Of a stretch of 45,562 bases of DNA, positions 17,428 to 24,892 are shown piece by piece (the stretch's first letter is position 1; the number at the start of each line of letters is the position of its first letter). The notes beneath the pieces are model-generated. The model had not been told where the DNA came from. It saw nothing but the letters and a program-made list of their open reading frames with translations, and ran no database searches. The translations under genes were made by a program, and so were the position numbers. The DNA lies in the NCBI GenBank assembly GCA_963966315.1, contig CAWZYX010000009.1:1-45562 (forward strand), read 5' to 3'. This DNA is from Winogradskyella_A sp963966315. Lineage in GTDB: Bacteria; Bacteroidota; Bacteroidia; Flavobacteriales; Flavobacteriaceae.

Positions 17428-18654
17428 CTAATCCAAGGACTTGGGATAACAGATGTAGTGTTTTGTAATGGAATTTGATATCGCTCCGAGGTTAAAGTGA
17501 TTGGATACTTTATTGAGGGGTTTTACTTTATTTGACTTTAACAGGATATGAATTGGCTGCTTGCTTGGGTCATAAACCTTTGATGATATTTTATTTGTAA
17601 AAACGAAATACGAAGCCTCATCATCACTTAAATTGTGCTGCTCTTTTAGTTGCTTACAAAGCTTTTTAAGCCTAGCAGGATCGAATGCTTTGTTCTTCAT
17701 TTTAATTTTGAGCAACTGTCTGTTAATGATCATTTGACTGAGCTCACTGAGCACAAAATCTTCATGTCCTGTCCATTCTTTTAGGGCTGAAACAATATCG
17801 TAATCATCCAACATTGCAAATTCCTTAAGTACATCTCTGGTCATTTCCTCTTTACCAACTTGCTGTTTTAAAAAATACATCAACGCCGAACTGCCGGTGA
17901 GCACTGCACCTTGGGCTGCCAAAAGCTTTGCCCGCTGCAGCGTACGCATTAACAATTCTTCAGCAACAATTCCGGTTTTGTGCAAATAAACCTGCCAATA
18001 CATGAATTGTCTCGCTACAAGAAATTTTTCAATACTAAAGACTCCTTTCTCTTCAACTACCAATTGGTCATCCACAACATTAAGCATGGTTATTATCCGT
18101 TCACTGTTGATATTACCTTCCGCAACCCCAGTGTAAAAACTATCGCGCTTCAAATAGTCTGCTCGATCCATGTCTATCTGGCTCGAAATTAATTGGCCCA
18201 TAAACCTCCGATGATATTTCCCAGTAAACATATCTATGGCCATCTTTAGTTTTCCATCAAACTCATCATTTAAAGCCTCCATGAATTTTAGAGACAGAAA
18301 CTCGTGAGGTATTCCATGGACGATACTATGTTCCATAGCGTGAGAAAATGGCCCGTGACCAATATCGTGCAGTAGGATGGCAATGTAAAGGCCCTCTTCT
18401 TCGGATGGTGAAATATCAACGTTCTTTGAGCGCAAGACAGAAACAGCCTTTTGCATTAAGAACATACTTCCTAAAGCATGATGAAATCGCGTATGATGAG
18501 CCCCAGGATATACGACATAAGACATGCCCATCTGGCTAATTCGCCTCAGTCTTTGAAAATAGGGATGCTCTATTAAATCAAAGATTAAACTGTTTGGAAT
18601 GGTAATAAAACCGTAAATTGGATCGTTAAATATCTTGAGCTTTGAATTGAGCAC
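17428..18654 (-). CDS. HD-domain phosphohydrolase (dNTPase-like)
   Basis: A 408 aa HD-superfamily hydrolase of the SAMHD1/dGTPase-like type. Metal-binding residues are visible in HHTRFHHALGS (H53-H59) and LLHDIGHGPFSHAMEH (H96-D97), and DYLKRDSFYTGV is the conserved downstream block with the last Asp. The start is GTG at 18652-18654. Such genes regularly precede lpxD in Bacteroidota, so it probably heads the lpx operon. Substrate is unknown; a dNTP triphosphohydrolase activity is the family expectation. It is divergent from porX with only 34 bases between. Confidence 0.85.
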   Translation of the reverse strand: MLNSKLKIFNDPIYGFITIPNSLIFDLIEHPYFQRLRRISQMGMSYVVYPGAHHTRFHHALGSMFLMQKAVSVLRSKNVDISPSEEEGLYIAILLHDIGHGPFSHAMEHSIVHGIPHEFLSLKFMEALNDEFDGKLKMAIDMFTGKYHRRFMGQLISSQIDMDRADYLKRDSFYTGVAEGNINSERIITMLNVVDDQLVVEEKGVFSIEKFLVARQFMYWQVYLHKTGIVAEELLMRTLQRAKLLAAQGAVLTGSSALMYFLKQQVGKEEMTRDVLKEFAMLDDYDIVSALKEWTGHEDFVLSELSQMIINRQLLKIKMKNKAFDPARLKKLCKQLKEQHNLSDDEASYFVFTNKISSKVYDPSKQPIHILLKSNKVKPLNKVSNHFNLGAISNSITKHYICYPKSLD

Positions 18655-18688
18655 CGGATGGATTTAATACCGTGAAGAACAAATATAC

Positions 18689-20242
18689 ATGAACCAATTT
18701 AATATCCTTTGGGTTGATGATGAAATTGACCTTTTAAAACCACACATCATTTTTCTAAATCAAAAAGGGTACTCTGTCAAATCTTGCCAGAGTGGCATGG
18801 AAGCGCTGGAATCCATAGAAGAAGAAAAGTATGATATTGTTTTTTTAGATGAGAATATGCCCGGACTTTCCGGATTAGAAACTCTCAACGCGATTAAGGA
18901 AAAACAGTCCAATCTTCCTGTGGTTATGATCACAAAAAGTGAAGAAGAATACATTATGGAGGAGGCCATAGGAAACAAAATAGCAGATTACCTGATTAAG
19001 CCTGTTAATCCCAACCAAATTCTTTTGAGCCTTAAGAAAAACCTTGATCACAATCGCTTGGTTTCTGAAAAGACCACCTCCAACTATCAGCAGGAATTTA
19101 GAAAAATAGCGATGGACCTGGCAATGATCAACAGTTATGAGGAATGGATTGACCTGTATCATAAATTATTGTACTGGGAACTAGCACTTAATGAAATTGA
19201 AGATACGGGAATGAGAGACATTCTCGAATCACAAAAAACAGAAGCCAATCTCCAATTTGGAAAATTCATAGAACAGAATTATCAGAATTGGTTTCAATCA
19301 GCCTCTGAACGTCCGCTGCTTTCTATTGATCTTATTAATAAAAAAATACTGCCTCATATAAGAGATCATAAAAGGGTCCTTATGATAGTGGTCGATAACT
19401 TGAGGTTCGATCAGTGGAAAACCATCGAAAAGTATCTAAACCCTTTCTATGAAAAAACCGAGGAACTATCCTATTTTAGTATACTCCCAACGGCTACACA
19501 GTATTCACGTAATGCTATTTTTTCTGGCTTGATGCCACTGGAAATGGAAAAGAGCCACCCGAATCTATGGAAAAATGATATTGATGAAGGAGGTAAGAAT
19601 TTACATGAAAAAGAGTTTCTAGAATCTCAATTGCAGAGACTTGGGATGGGTGACTTAAAGTTCAGCTACCATAAGATTACCAATATAAAATCAGGTAAAA
19701 AACTTGCTGAAAATCTCAAGTCCCTCAACCAAAACTCCTTAAATGTGGTGGTGTATAATTTCGTTGACATGTTGTCTCATTCGAAAACAGAAATGGAAGT
19801 CATTAAAGAATTAGCCTCCGATGACAAGGCTTACCGATCTCTTACGGAAAGTTGGTTTAGAAATTCTCCCTTGATGGAGATCATAAGGCAAGCTCAGCTT
19901 CTTGGACTAAAACTGGTAATCACTACGGACCATGGTACTATTAACGTCAAAGCTCCCAGCAAAGTGATTGGTGACAGAGACACGAGCCTAAACCTCAGAT
20001 ACAAAACAGGAAGAAGTCTTAGTTATCAGGAAAAAGATGTCTTTGCAGTAAAAAATCCAGACGCCATTCAGCTTCCTTCTTTGAGCATGAACAGCTCCTT
20101 TATTTTTGCAAAGGGCGATCTGTTTTTGGCCTATCCCAATAATTTCAATCATTATGTGAAGTATTATCGCAATACCTATCAACATGGAGGTGTGTCACTA
20201 GAAGAAATGATCATTCCATACGCTGAATTCGATCCTCGCTAA
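18689..20242 (+). CDS. porX: PorX-type response regulator with PglZ output domain
   Basis: A 517 aa two-domain regulator. The receiver (about 1-125) has acidic residues D10-D11, the phospho-acceptor D54 in FLDENMPG and the conserved Lys in VMITKSEEE. The rest is a PglZ/alkaline phosphatase superfamily domain with metal-site motifs IVVDNLRFDQW (about 231-241), DMLSHS and TTDHGT (about 411-416). In Porphyromonas gingivalis and Flavobacterium PorX works with PorY and SigP to control type IX secretion genes; that link is literature knowledge, not visible here. PglZ metalloenzymes of this type have been reported to hydrolyse phosphodiesters of cyclic oligonucleotides. It is divergent from the lpx cluster and followed by tsaE. 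Confidence 0.93.
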   Translation: MNQFNILWVDDEIDLLKPHIIFLNQKGYSVKSCQSGMEALESIEEEKYDIVFLDENMPGLSGLETLNAIKEKQSNLPVVMITKSEEEYIMEEAIGNKIADYLIKPVNPNQILLSLKKNLDHNRLVSEKTTSNYQQEFRKIAMDLAMINSYEEWIDLYHKLLYWELALNEIEDTGMRDILESQKTEANLQFGKFIEQNYQNWFQSASERPLLSIDLINKKILPHIRDHKRVLMIVVDNLRFDQWKTIEKYLNPFYEKTEELSYFSILPTATQYSRNAIFSGLMPLEMEKSHPNLWKNDIDEGGKNLHEKEFLESQLQRLGMGDLKFSYHKITNIKSGKKLAENLKSLNQNSLNVVVYNFVDMLSHSKTEMEVIKELASDDKAYRSLTESWFRNSPLMEIIRQAQLLGLKLVITTDHGTINVKAPSKVIGDRDTSLNLRYKTGRSLSYQEKDVFAVKNPDAIQLPSLSMNSSFIFAKGDLFLAYPNNFNHYVKYYRNTYQHGGVSLEEMIIPYAEFDPR

Positions 20243-20343
20243 ATCCATAAAGCGCATATATATCGGATGAAATGCACTTTTTTTTAGGTTTTCTCATATA
20301 TTTGCCCTATACTTGTAGCGTTATTTAGTTAGTAAGTGATTCA

Positions 20344-20775
20344 TTGCAGAAGGTGTTTTCATACCAACTCGACCAGCTAAGCCAAATTGCTGAAGAGCTT
20401 TTGGGTTCATTCACACACAAAACGGTGTTGTTTAGAGGTGAAATGGGATCTGGTAAAACCACCTTGATTAAGAAGATTCTTGAGGCAATGGAAACTTTAG
20501 ACAAAGTGCAAAGCCCTAGTTTTTCATTGGTCAACGAGTACCATACTAAAGCGGGAACGGTTTTTCATTTTGATCTATACAGAATCGAAGATCCTAACGA
20601 GATTTGGGATCTTGGATTTGAGGACTACTTAACTTGCAATGACTGGCTATTTATTGAGTGGCCGGAACAAATTATTGATATTCTTCCCTCAGGATTCGAT
20701 ATTGTTGATATTAAAATAAAATCTGAACTGTCAAGATCCCTCAAATTGACCATAGACAAAGAAGTATTAACCTAA
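20344..20775 (+). CDS. tsaE: tRNA threonylcarbamoyladenosine biosynthesis ATPase
   Basis: Small P-loop ATPase needed with TsaB/D for t6A37 modification of tRNA. The 143 aa protein has the Walker A motif GEMGSGKTT (32-40), PSFSLVNEY with the switch Thr/Ser region, and FHFDLYRIEDPNEIWDLGFEDYL plus FIEWPEQ, all diagnostic of TsaE. The chosen start is TTG at 20344 because an in-frame TAG lies at 20326-20328 and no ATG is available; GTG at 20353 is the alternative. The gene follows porX by about 100 bases. Confidence 0.93.
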   Translation: MQKVFSYQLDQLSQIAEELLGSFTHKTVLFRGEMGSGKTTLIKKILEAMETLDKVQSPSFSLVNEYHTKAGTVFHFDLYRIEDPNEIWDLGFEDYLTCNDWLFIEWPEQIIDILPSGFDIVDIKIKSELSRSLKLTIDKEVLT

Positions 20776-20799
20776 ATGTTAGCCATGAACACTAAATAA

Positions 20800-20817
20800 G
20801 GAAGTTTTTCTACTTCC
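20800..20817 (+). terminator. Hairpin downstream of tsaE
   Basis: GGAAGT and ACTTCC form a perfect 6-bp stem around TTTTCT, 25 bases after the tsaE stop. There is no T-run after it, so it may be a weak terminator or an mRNA end-protecting hairpin. Confidence 0.4.
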
Positions 20818-20843
20818 AACATTCTCAAGAAGATAATAAGGAA

Positions 20844-20862
20844 ATTACGGAAAAACCGTAAT
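20844..20862. promoter_or_regulatory. Operator-like palindrome upstream of small secreted peptide
   Basis: ATTACGG - AAAAA - CCGTAAT is a perfect 7-bp inverted repeat with a 5-base A-tract spacer. Its centre is about 48 bases upstream of the putative -33 element of the next promoter, a position suited to an activator. It has the look of a dimeric regulator site; the regulator is unknown. A hairpin in RNA is the alternative reading. Confidence 0.5.
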
Positions 20863-20900
20863 GGATTGCTTAAAATTCAATGGATTTTAACACAATGACA

Positions 20901-20932
20901 TTTTACTAGGCCTATGTCCTACTGTAACTTTG
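20901..20932 (+). promoter_or_regulatory. Putative Bacteroidota-type promoter of the small peptide gene
   Basis: TAACTTTG (20925-20932) matches the -7 consensus TAnnTTTG fully, and TTTT (20901-20904) lies 20 bases upstream as a one-mismatch -33 element (TTTG). Transcription would start near 20939, about 25 bases before the ATG. Confidence 0.6.
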
Positions 20933-20963
20933 TTAACATATTAATTAATTAATCCCTTGAATT

Positions 20964-21101
20964 ATGAAAAAACTAATTTTAGCAATCGCCATCTTTGGAG
21001 GAATATTATTTACTGCTCAGGCAACAAATATTATAGACATCGATGGACAAGTCACACTTAATGCTGACAAAACAAAAATCAAGAAACCTTCTAAGGAATA
21101 A
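20964..21101 (+). CDS. Small secreted peptide (45 aa)
   Basis: ATG at 20964 opens a 45-codon frame ending TAA at 21099-21101. It starts MKKLILAIAIFGGILFTAQA, a textbook Sec signal peptide (basic n-region, hydrophobic core, AQA cleavage), leaving a mature part of about 25 residues that is polar and Lys-rich at the end (KIKKPSKE). A promoter lies just upstream. Its last 59 bases overlap the next gene in another frame if that gene starts at 21043. The family is not recognised; short MKK-type secreted peptides next to small membrane proteins occur in Flavobacteriaceae. It could also be the unit needed for translational coupling of the next gene. Confidence 0.65.
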   Translation: MKKLILAIAIFGGILFTAQATNIIDIDGQVTLNADKTKIKKPSKE

Positions 21102-21597
21102 TAAGGATTATAATCGAAGGTTATTAATTGGGAGTCTGCTTGCAAGTATAATTGGAGCTACTCCCTTTTTGTTTTATCTGTATGAATATGTTCCAGACAC
21201 TAGTGTTTGGGAAACACCACTATTTACTTACGAAAGTGTATATTTTGAAAGTGCCAATATTGCTTTTTGGGTATTGTCGATGAAAGTCATTCCTTTAGTT
21301 CTTTGTCTCATTTGGTTCTTTACTTGTAAGCACTGGTGGTATCATGTGCTAATTGTCCCAATTGCTATGTTTTCTTTCCAGGTTCTTAATACCTTTAATG
21401 ACGACGTTAAATTTATTGATGAGTTTCATATTATTTATTTATTACCAATTATGGCCCTTGTTTTCCCCTCAATATACCTGATAAGGGCAAAGATGTTTGA
21501 CAAAATAAACGAGGCTGATAAAACCATGGAAGAACTGGAAGAGGAGTTTATGATCAAGCCCAAAGGATTTCTGGGTAAACTGAAGCAATATTTTTAA
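21043..21597 (+). CDS. Small multi-spanning membrane protein, copy 1
   Basis: A protein of up to 184 aa with about four hydrophobic segments (residues about 27-47, 72-95, 98-122, 132-150) and a charged C-terminal tail (EADKTMEELEEEF). ATG at 21061 is an equally likely start and would shorten the overlap with the preceding peptide gene. The order PFLFYLYEYVPD, WVLSMKVIPLVLCLIWFFTCKHWW and YLLPIMALVFPSIYL is repeated in the two minus-strand proteins just downstream, so this belongs to a local family. Function unknown. It converges with those genes; only 27 bases separate the stops. Confidence 0.75.
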   Translation: MDKSHLMLTKQKSRNLLRNNKDYNRRLLIGSLLASIIGATPFLFYLYEYVPDTSVWETPLFTYESVYFESANIAFWVLSMKVIPLVLCLIWFFTCKHWWYHVLIVPIAMFSFQVLNTFNDDVKFIDEFHIIYLLPIMALVFPSIYLIRAKMFDKINEADKTMEELEEEFMIKPKGFLGKLKQYF

Positions 21598-21624
21598 GCC
21601 TCCGCAACGAGGAAAGTATTTAAC

Positions 21625-21813
21625 TTATGCTGTTTTAAGGGGCTCTCTTAATTCAACAAGATGTTTTAAGTATTGGGAGTTACTTATTCTCTCTAAGGAA
21701 TAATCCTCTTTTAGTTTATTCAAGTCCTTTTTTAGAGCATTGTTATGATTGGGTGCTATTTTTGATAATTCATCAAAAAAAATTCTTGTCAAATACCAAG
21801 GCGTCCTTAGCAT
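21625..21813 (-). CDS. Small soluble ORF following membrane protein copy 2
   Basis: A 62-residue frame starting ATG at 21811-21813, overlapping the last 41 bases of the preceding membrane protein gene. It is charged and helical in look (LSKIAPNHNNALKKDLNKLKED) and ends ...YLKHLVELREPLKTA. It shows weak similarity to the small ORF at 22279-22395, which follows the other minus-strand membrane protein (VSRLTELKILL against LKHLVELREPL). Not recognised; it may be a real partner or a frame-shifted tail of the upstream protein. Confidence 0.45.
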   Translation of the reverse strand: MLRTPWYLTRIFFDELSKIAPNHNNALKKDLNKLKEDYSLERISNSQYLKHLVELREPLKTA

Positions 21814-22282
21814 ACGAACCCTTGTGTGGTATCACACCTATCTTAAGAAGATATGTATGAACTTTACTTATGGCTATAAAGTAAAAACAGAAAGTTGCGA
21901 TGCTTAAGCTGTCCACATTAGAATAATTACTATCATCCAACTGGAAACTACTTAAATCCTCAACTACGGCGAATAAATTGACAAATATTTTTACAAATTC
22001 GTGAAATGCTAGAACAAGAATAAAAAATCGCCACCACCGATCTACAGATAAAAACCATAAACTTAAGATACTTAGGGTCAGAAGTTTAATTGCCAATATC
22101 CAGACTAAATGTTGAAGTAAACCATGGGCTTCAATAAAATTAATCTCTAAACCTAGGACCTCCACTGTTTCGACTTCTGGAACAAATAAATACAGATAAA
22201 AAAGCATTGGTGCAATTAGCGTTAACGCAATTAAAACAATTTCCACTCTTCTTACTTTTTTCATGAAAATTTTAGCTGTCAT
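21773..22282 (-). CDS. Small multi-spanning membrane protein, copy 2
   Basis: A 169 aa protein with four predicted membrane segments. ATG at 22280-22282 overlaps the TGA of the upstream small ORF as ATGA; an internal ATG six codons later (MKKVRRVEIV) is the alternative start. The blocks MLFYLYLFVPEVE, LVWILAIKLLTLSILSLWFLSVDRWW and FCFYFIAISKVHTYLLKIG parallel copy 1 on the plus strand and the split copy 3. The family is unknown to me. It probably forms an operon with the other overlapping small ORFs here. Confidence 0.7.
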   Translation of the reverse strand: MTAKIFMKKVRRVEIVLIALTLIAPMLFYLYLFVPEVETVEVLGLEINFIEAHGLLQHLVWILAIKLLTLSILSLWFLSVDRWWRFFILVLAFHEFVKIFVNLFAVVEDLSSFQLDDSNYSNVDSLSIATFCFYFIAISKVHTYLLKIGVIPHKGSYAKDALVFDKNFF

Positions 22283-22395
22283 ACACCTTGGTTTTCTAGT
22301 AATATCTTTAACTCCGTCAATCTCGATACATTCTCCTTAAATCCTAAAGAAATTCTGGGGTCAATTAAAAATTTAAAAGCCAACTCCACATTCAT
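22279..22395 (-). CDS. Small ORF between membrane protein copies 3 and 2
   Basis: ATG at 22393-22395 gives 38 codons (MNVELAFKFLIDPRISLGF..., ending LLENQGV) with TGA at 22279-22281 overlapping the ATG of the next gene. The frame stays open upstream of this ATG for about 25 more codons without a standard start, and that part is as charged and helical as the 62-residue ORF at 21625. This suggests that the true 5' end was lost or uses a rare start. Low confidence. Confidence 0.4.
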   Translation of the reverse strand: MNVELAFKFLIDPRISLGFKENVSRLTELKILLENQGV

Positions 22396-22442
22396 TAATT
22401 CCTTCTCTGGCGAAGCCCGCTTTTTAATGACTGCCTCAATTT

Positions 22443-22891
22443 CTAATTGATCTGAGCAATCATATATCGTCTTTCAAAAAACGCCTTTACTTTTTTATAG
22501 AGATAAAAGAATCCATAGATAAGAGGCAACAATACAGGAATACCATATATAAGTTCAAATACGTCTAGCCTTGCTGACCTATCAAATAGGAGAACCCCAA
22601 TTTTTAAGACTTGAATCACAATAATGACGAGTTTAGCTGAGCGCCACGAAGTTTTGCAAGTATTATACCATAAAATGACAAAAAACAATATGATAAGTTT
22701 CATCTTCAGCATACCTATCATACCCTGAATGGAGTTAAATCAAGTGAACCAATTCTGAAACCTAAAATATTTAAATACTTTAAACCGGCGCCGATATCAG
22801 CACTTGCAATATAGGCCACAGGTCCTGAAATGATTAGGAGCACAAGAAAGACCTCTCTAATACCTTGTCTATTCTTAACTATTAGTTTCAT
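22443..22891 (-). pseudogene. Small membrane protein copy 3, split by a frameshift
   Basis: Two frames cover one gene. The first (ATG at 22889-22891, TGA at 22718-22720, 57 codons) encodes a signal-like membrane segment and ends FRIGSLDLTPFRV. The second (ATG at 22719-22721, 92 codons) continues with KMKLIILFFVILWYNTCK. Reading one base differently at the ACTCCATTCAGG stretch joins them as LTPIQGMIGML and aligns the whole with copies 1 and 2 nearly without gaps. The stop and start overlap as ATGA, so coupled translation of two halves is possible. Either a recent frameshift, a sequencing error, or a natural split. Confidence 0.6.
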
Positions 22892-22975
22892 ACTTTAAAT
22901 TTGAAGCCTCTAAAACTTAACTAATTTAAAGCGATAAAAAACATATAATAGAAAATAATCACAGCACTAATGAGG

Positions 22976-24115
22976 TCATCCGAGAAGACTGCTTAACTTA
23001 AACATTGGCAAGTACATCGCAATGAGAATAATACCTACCATAAGCCCAACAAGTAGGATCACTAAGGGCTCTAAAATGGTTGAAAGAAGTTTTGATTGTT
23101 GGCTCAATTCGGTATTGAATTGATAGTTTAACCGTTCAAAGATATACTGTGTTTTATTGGTTTCTTCAGAAACTTTTACTAAAGCTATAATTTTTTCATC
23201 AAATATGTCATGGTTACTAAGACTATTGCTTAAAGAATCCCCCTTTATCAATCTTTGTTCAATGTCTTGTAAGGCTATCTTTAAGGGATAAAATGTCACC
23301 ATATCCTTTACCATAGATATTCCATTTAGCAGAGGCACTTTTGAAGCTGACAAAAGACCCAAGGCTTGTGCGAAATACGATAAATTTAATTTTTTAATAT
23401 AGGGCCCAAAAAAAGGCAATCTTAGAAGAAATAAACCATAACTGCGTCTAAACCAAACTTTATGCCTAAGTCTTTGCACCCCGGCAACTATAAATAAAGC
23501 AGAAAGAATCAATAACCAGCCATATGATTTCACGAGTGCAGATAGATATATGATTCCGGAAGTTAAAGCAGGAAGATCCATATTCTGTTGTTCAAAAATA
23601 TCTTGAAACATAGGCACCACAAAACTCAGCATGAAAATAACAACCAAAATAGCCGTGGTTAAAATGATACAGGGATAGGTAAGCGTACTTATGAGTTGAC
23701 GTCGTTGTTCATTTTTTTTTGAATAAAAGGACGCTAATTGTTCTGTAATTCTGGCTAGAGTACCTGTCTCTTCACCAATACGAATGGAATAAATCTCATA
23801 TTGCGAAAAGCAAGCCTCTTTTTCCATTGCTGCAAATAAATTGGAGCCTTGAAGGATATTTTGATTAATTGTTTCAATAATGTTTTTATTGGTCTCCTTC
23901 TTTGTACCGTTTTTACATAATGGCAGGGCATCTTTTACCATGATCCCCGCTTTTAGTAAAAGATGAAATTCAGAATAAAAGTCTTCTTTTATTTTATTTG
24001 TAAAGGGTTTACTTAGCCATGTAATTTCTTTCTGTAAAATTGATGGTGACTTAGGAGAACTGGTCGCTCTTGTCTTATGATCTGCTATTATGTCTTTAAT
24101 ATATAAGGCCATCAT
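22976..24115 (-). CDS. Type II secretion / type IV pilus platform protein (GspF/PilC family)
   Basis: A 379 aa inner-membrane protein with two T2SF domains (about residues 42-165 and 244-360) and three long membrane segments (about 147-175, 198-215, 350-374). The pattern LLLKAGIMVKDALPLC, IRIGEETGTLARITEQLASFY and the repeated LLSASKVPLLNGISMVKDM / LVKVSEETN marks the two homologous halves. In known systems this protein sits on the cytoplasmic ATPase and helps build the pseudopilus. It is the last gene of the operon and its start touches the stop of the pseudopilin gene. Which system it serves is not known; no ATPase or secretin gene is nearby. Confidence 0.88.
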   Translation of the reverse strand: MMALYIKDIIADHKTRATSSPKSPSILQKEITWLSKPFTNKIKEDFYSEFHLLLKAGIMVKDALPLCKNGTKKETNKNIIETINQNILQGSNLFAAMEKEACFSQYEIYSIRIGEETGTLARITEQLASFYSKKNEQRRQLISTLTYPCIILTTAILVVIFMLSFVVPMFQDIFEQQNMDLPALTSGIIYLSALVKSYGWLLILSALFIVAGVQRLRHKVWFRRSYGLFLLRLPFFGPYIKKLNLSYFAQALGLLSASKVPLLNGISMVKDMVTFYPLKIALQDIEQRLIKGDSLSNSLSNHDIFDEKIIALVKVSEETNKTQYIFERLNYQFNTELSQQSKLLSTILEPLVILLVGLMVGIILIAMYLPMFKLSSLLG

Positions 24116-24576
24116 TAAAAATTATCCAAACAGGAATTGCTTCTGTAAACAAAGAGCTTACTAACTATATCAGCATACTCATATTCTATTTCTACAGCAT
24201 CAATTTTACCAGCTGTAACAGGTTTTCCTTTTAACCAGGCAACCACTTGTTTTACTGGAATATTAAAGCTATCCTGCTCCCTTGTTATCACAAGCCCATG
24301 ATGATTATATTCTTTTTTTGAAACTGGGGACTTAAAAATAATTTGGCTATTGTCAACCAAAATTACTTCTGAATGGTTTAAAAAATCAAGGCTTAATGCA
24401 GTCTTTAATTCTTTGATCTCGTGATTTAATGCATATTGATAACTTACGGCCTGCACCTGTTTATTTACCATGTTGAGTACGGAAAATGAGAGTGCCACAA
24501 CGATTAAAGTAATCACCATAACGATGACCACCTCAGATAGGGTATAGGCTTTTACTTTAAAAGGTGGTATCATCAT
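24115..24576 (-). CDS. Minor pseudopilin (GspH/J-like)
   Basis: A 153 aa protein with a type IV prepilin N-terminus: a short leader MMIPPFKVKA, then YTLSEVVIVMVITLIVVALSF. The Glu at mature position 5 is present, and cleavage would be after Ala rather than the usual Gly. A hydrophobic helix of about 22 residues and a globular C-terminal domain of about 110 residues follow. It overlaps its neighbours by 20 bases and 1 base. In type II secretion, proteins of this kind form the tip of the pseudopilus. Confidence 0.75.
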   Translation of the reverse strand: MMIPPFKVKAYTLSEVVIVMVITLIVVALSFSVLNMVNKQVQAVSYQYALNHEIKELKTALSLDFLNHSEVILVDNSQIIFKSPVSKKEYNHHGLVITREQDSFNIPVKQVVAWLKGKPVTAGKIDAVEIEYEYADIVSKLFVYRSNSCLDNF

Positions 24577-24892
24577 AATGGATAATAGAATGATTTAATT
24601 CTGCCTTTTTTGCAACAAGTTTAACCGCGCTACTCCCACTACTTTGGTAGGGTTTAATGGTAATATCCCATCCGTTGTAGCGCTCGGAATGAGGTACCTG
24701 AAGTTGATCGTGCAATAATTGGTAGCTTAAAAATTCTAAATGGGATCTTACATGCATTGATCTGGAAACAATCGCTTTTTTAAATATAGAATTAAGTATA
24801 ATGCTGGAGAGCACAAAAACGATCACCAGCACCACCGAAGCTACCATGGTTTCCATGAGGGTTGAACCTTTTATTCGTTTTAGTATAACCAC
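24557..24892 (-). CDS. Minor pseudopilin (GspI/H-like)
   Basis: A 111 aa protein starting MVILKRIKGSTLMETMVASVVLVIVFVL: basic leader ending in Gly, then a mature helix with Glu at position 5 (STLMET), the full prepilin peptidase signature. The short C-terminal domain (about 75 residues) fits a small minor pseudopilin of the GspI type. It overlaps the upstream gene by 13 bases and the downstream gene by 20, so translation is likely coupled. Confidence 0.75.
   Translation of the reverse strand: MVILKRIKGSTLMETMVASVVLVIVFVLSSIILNSIFKKAIVSRSMHVRSHLEFLSYQLLHDQLQVPHSERYNGWDITIKPYQSSGSSAVKLVAKKAELNHSIIHYDDTTF

Noticed and set aside
22279..22457. Small ORF extended to about 60 residues with a non-standard start
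   Set aside because: No ATG, GTG or TTG is available in the extra part; kept at the ATG 22395 with low confidence.
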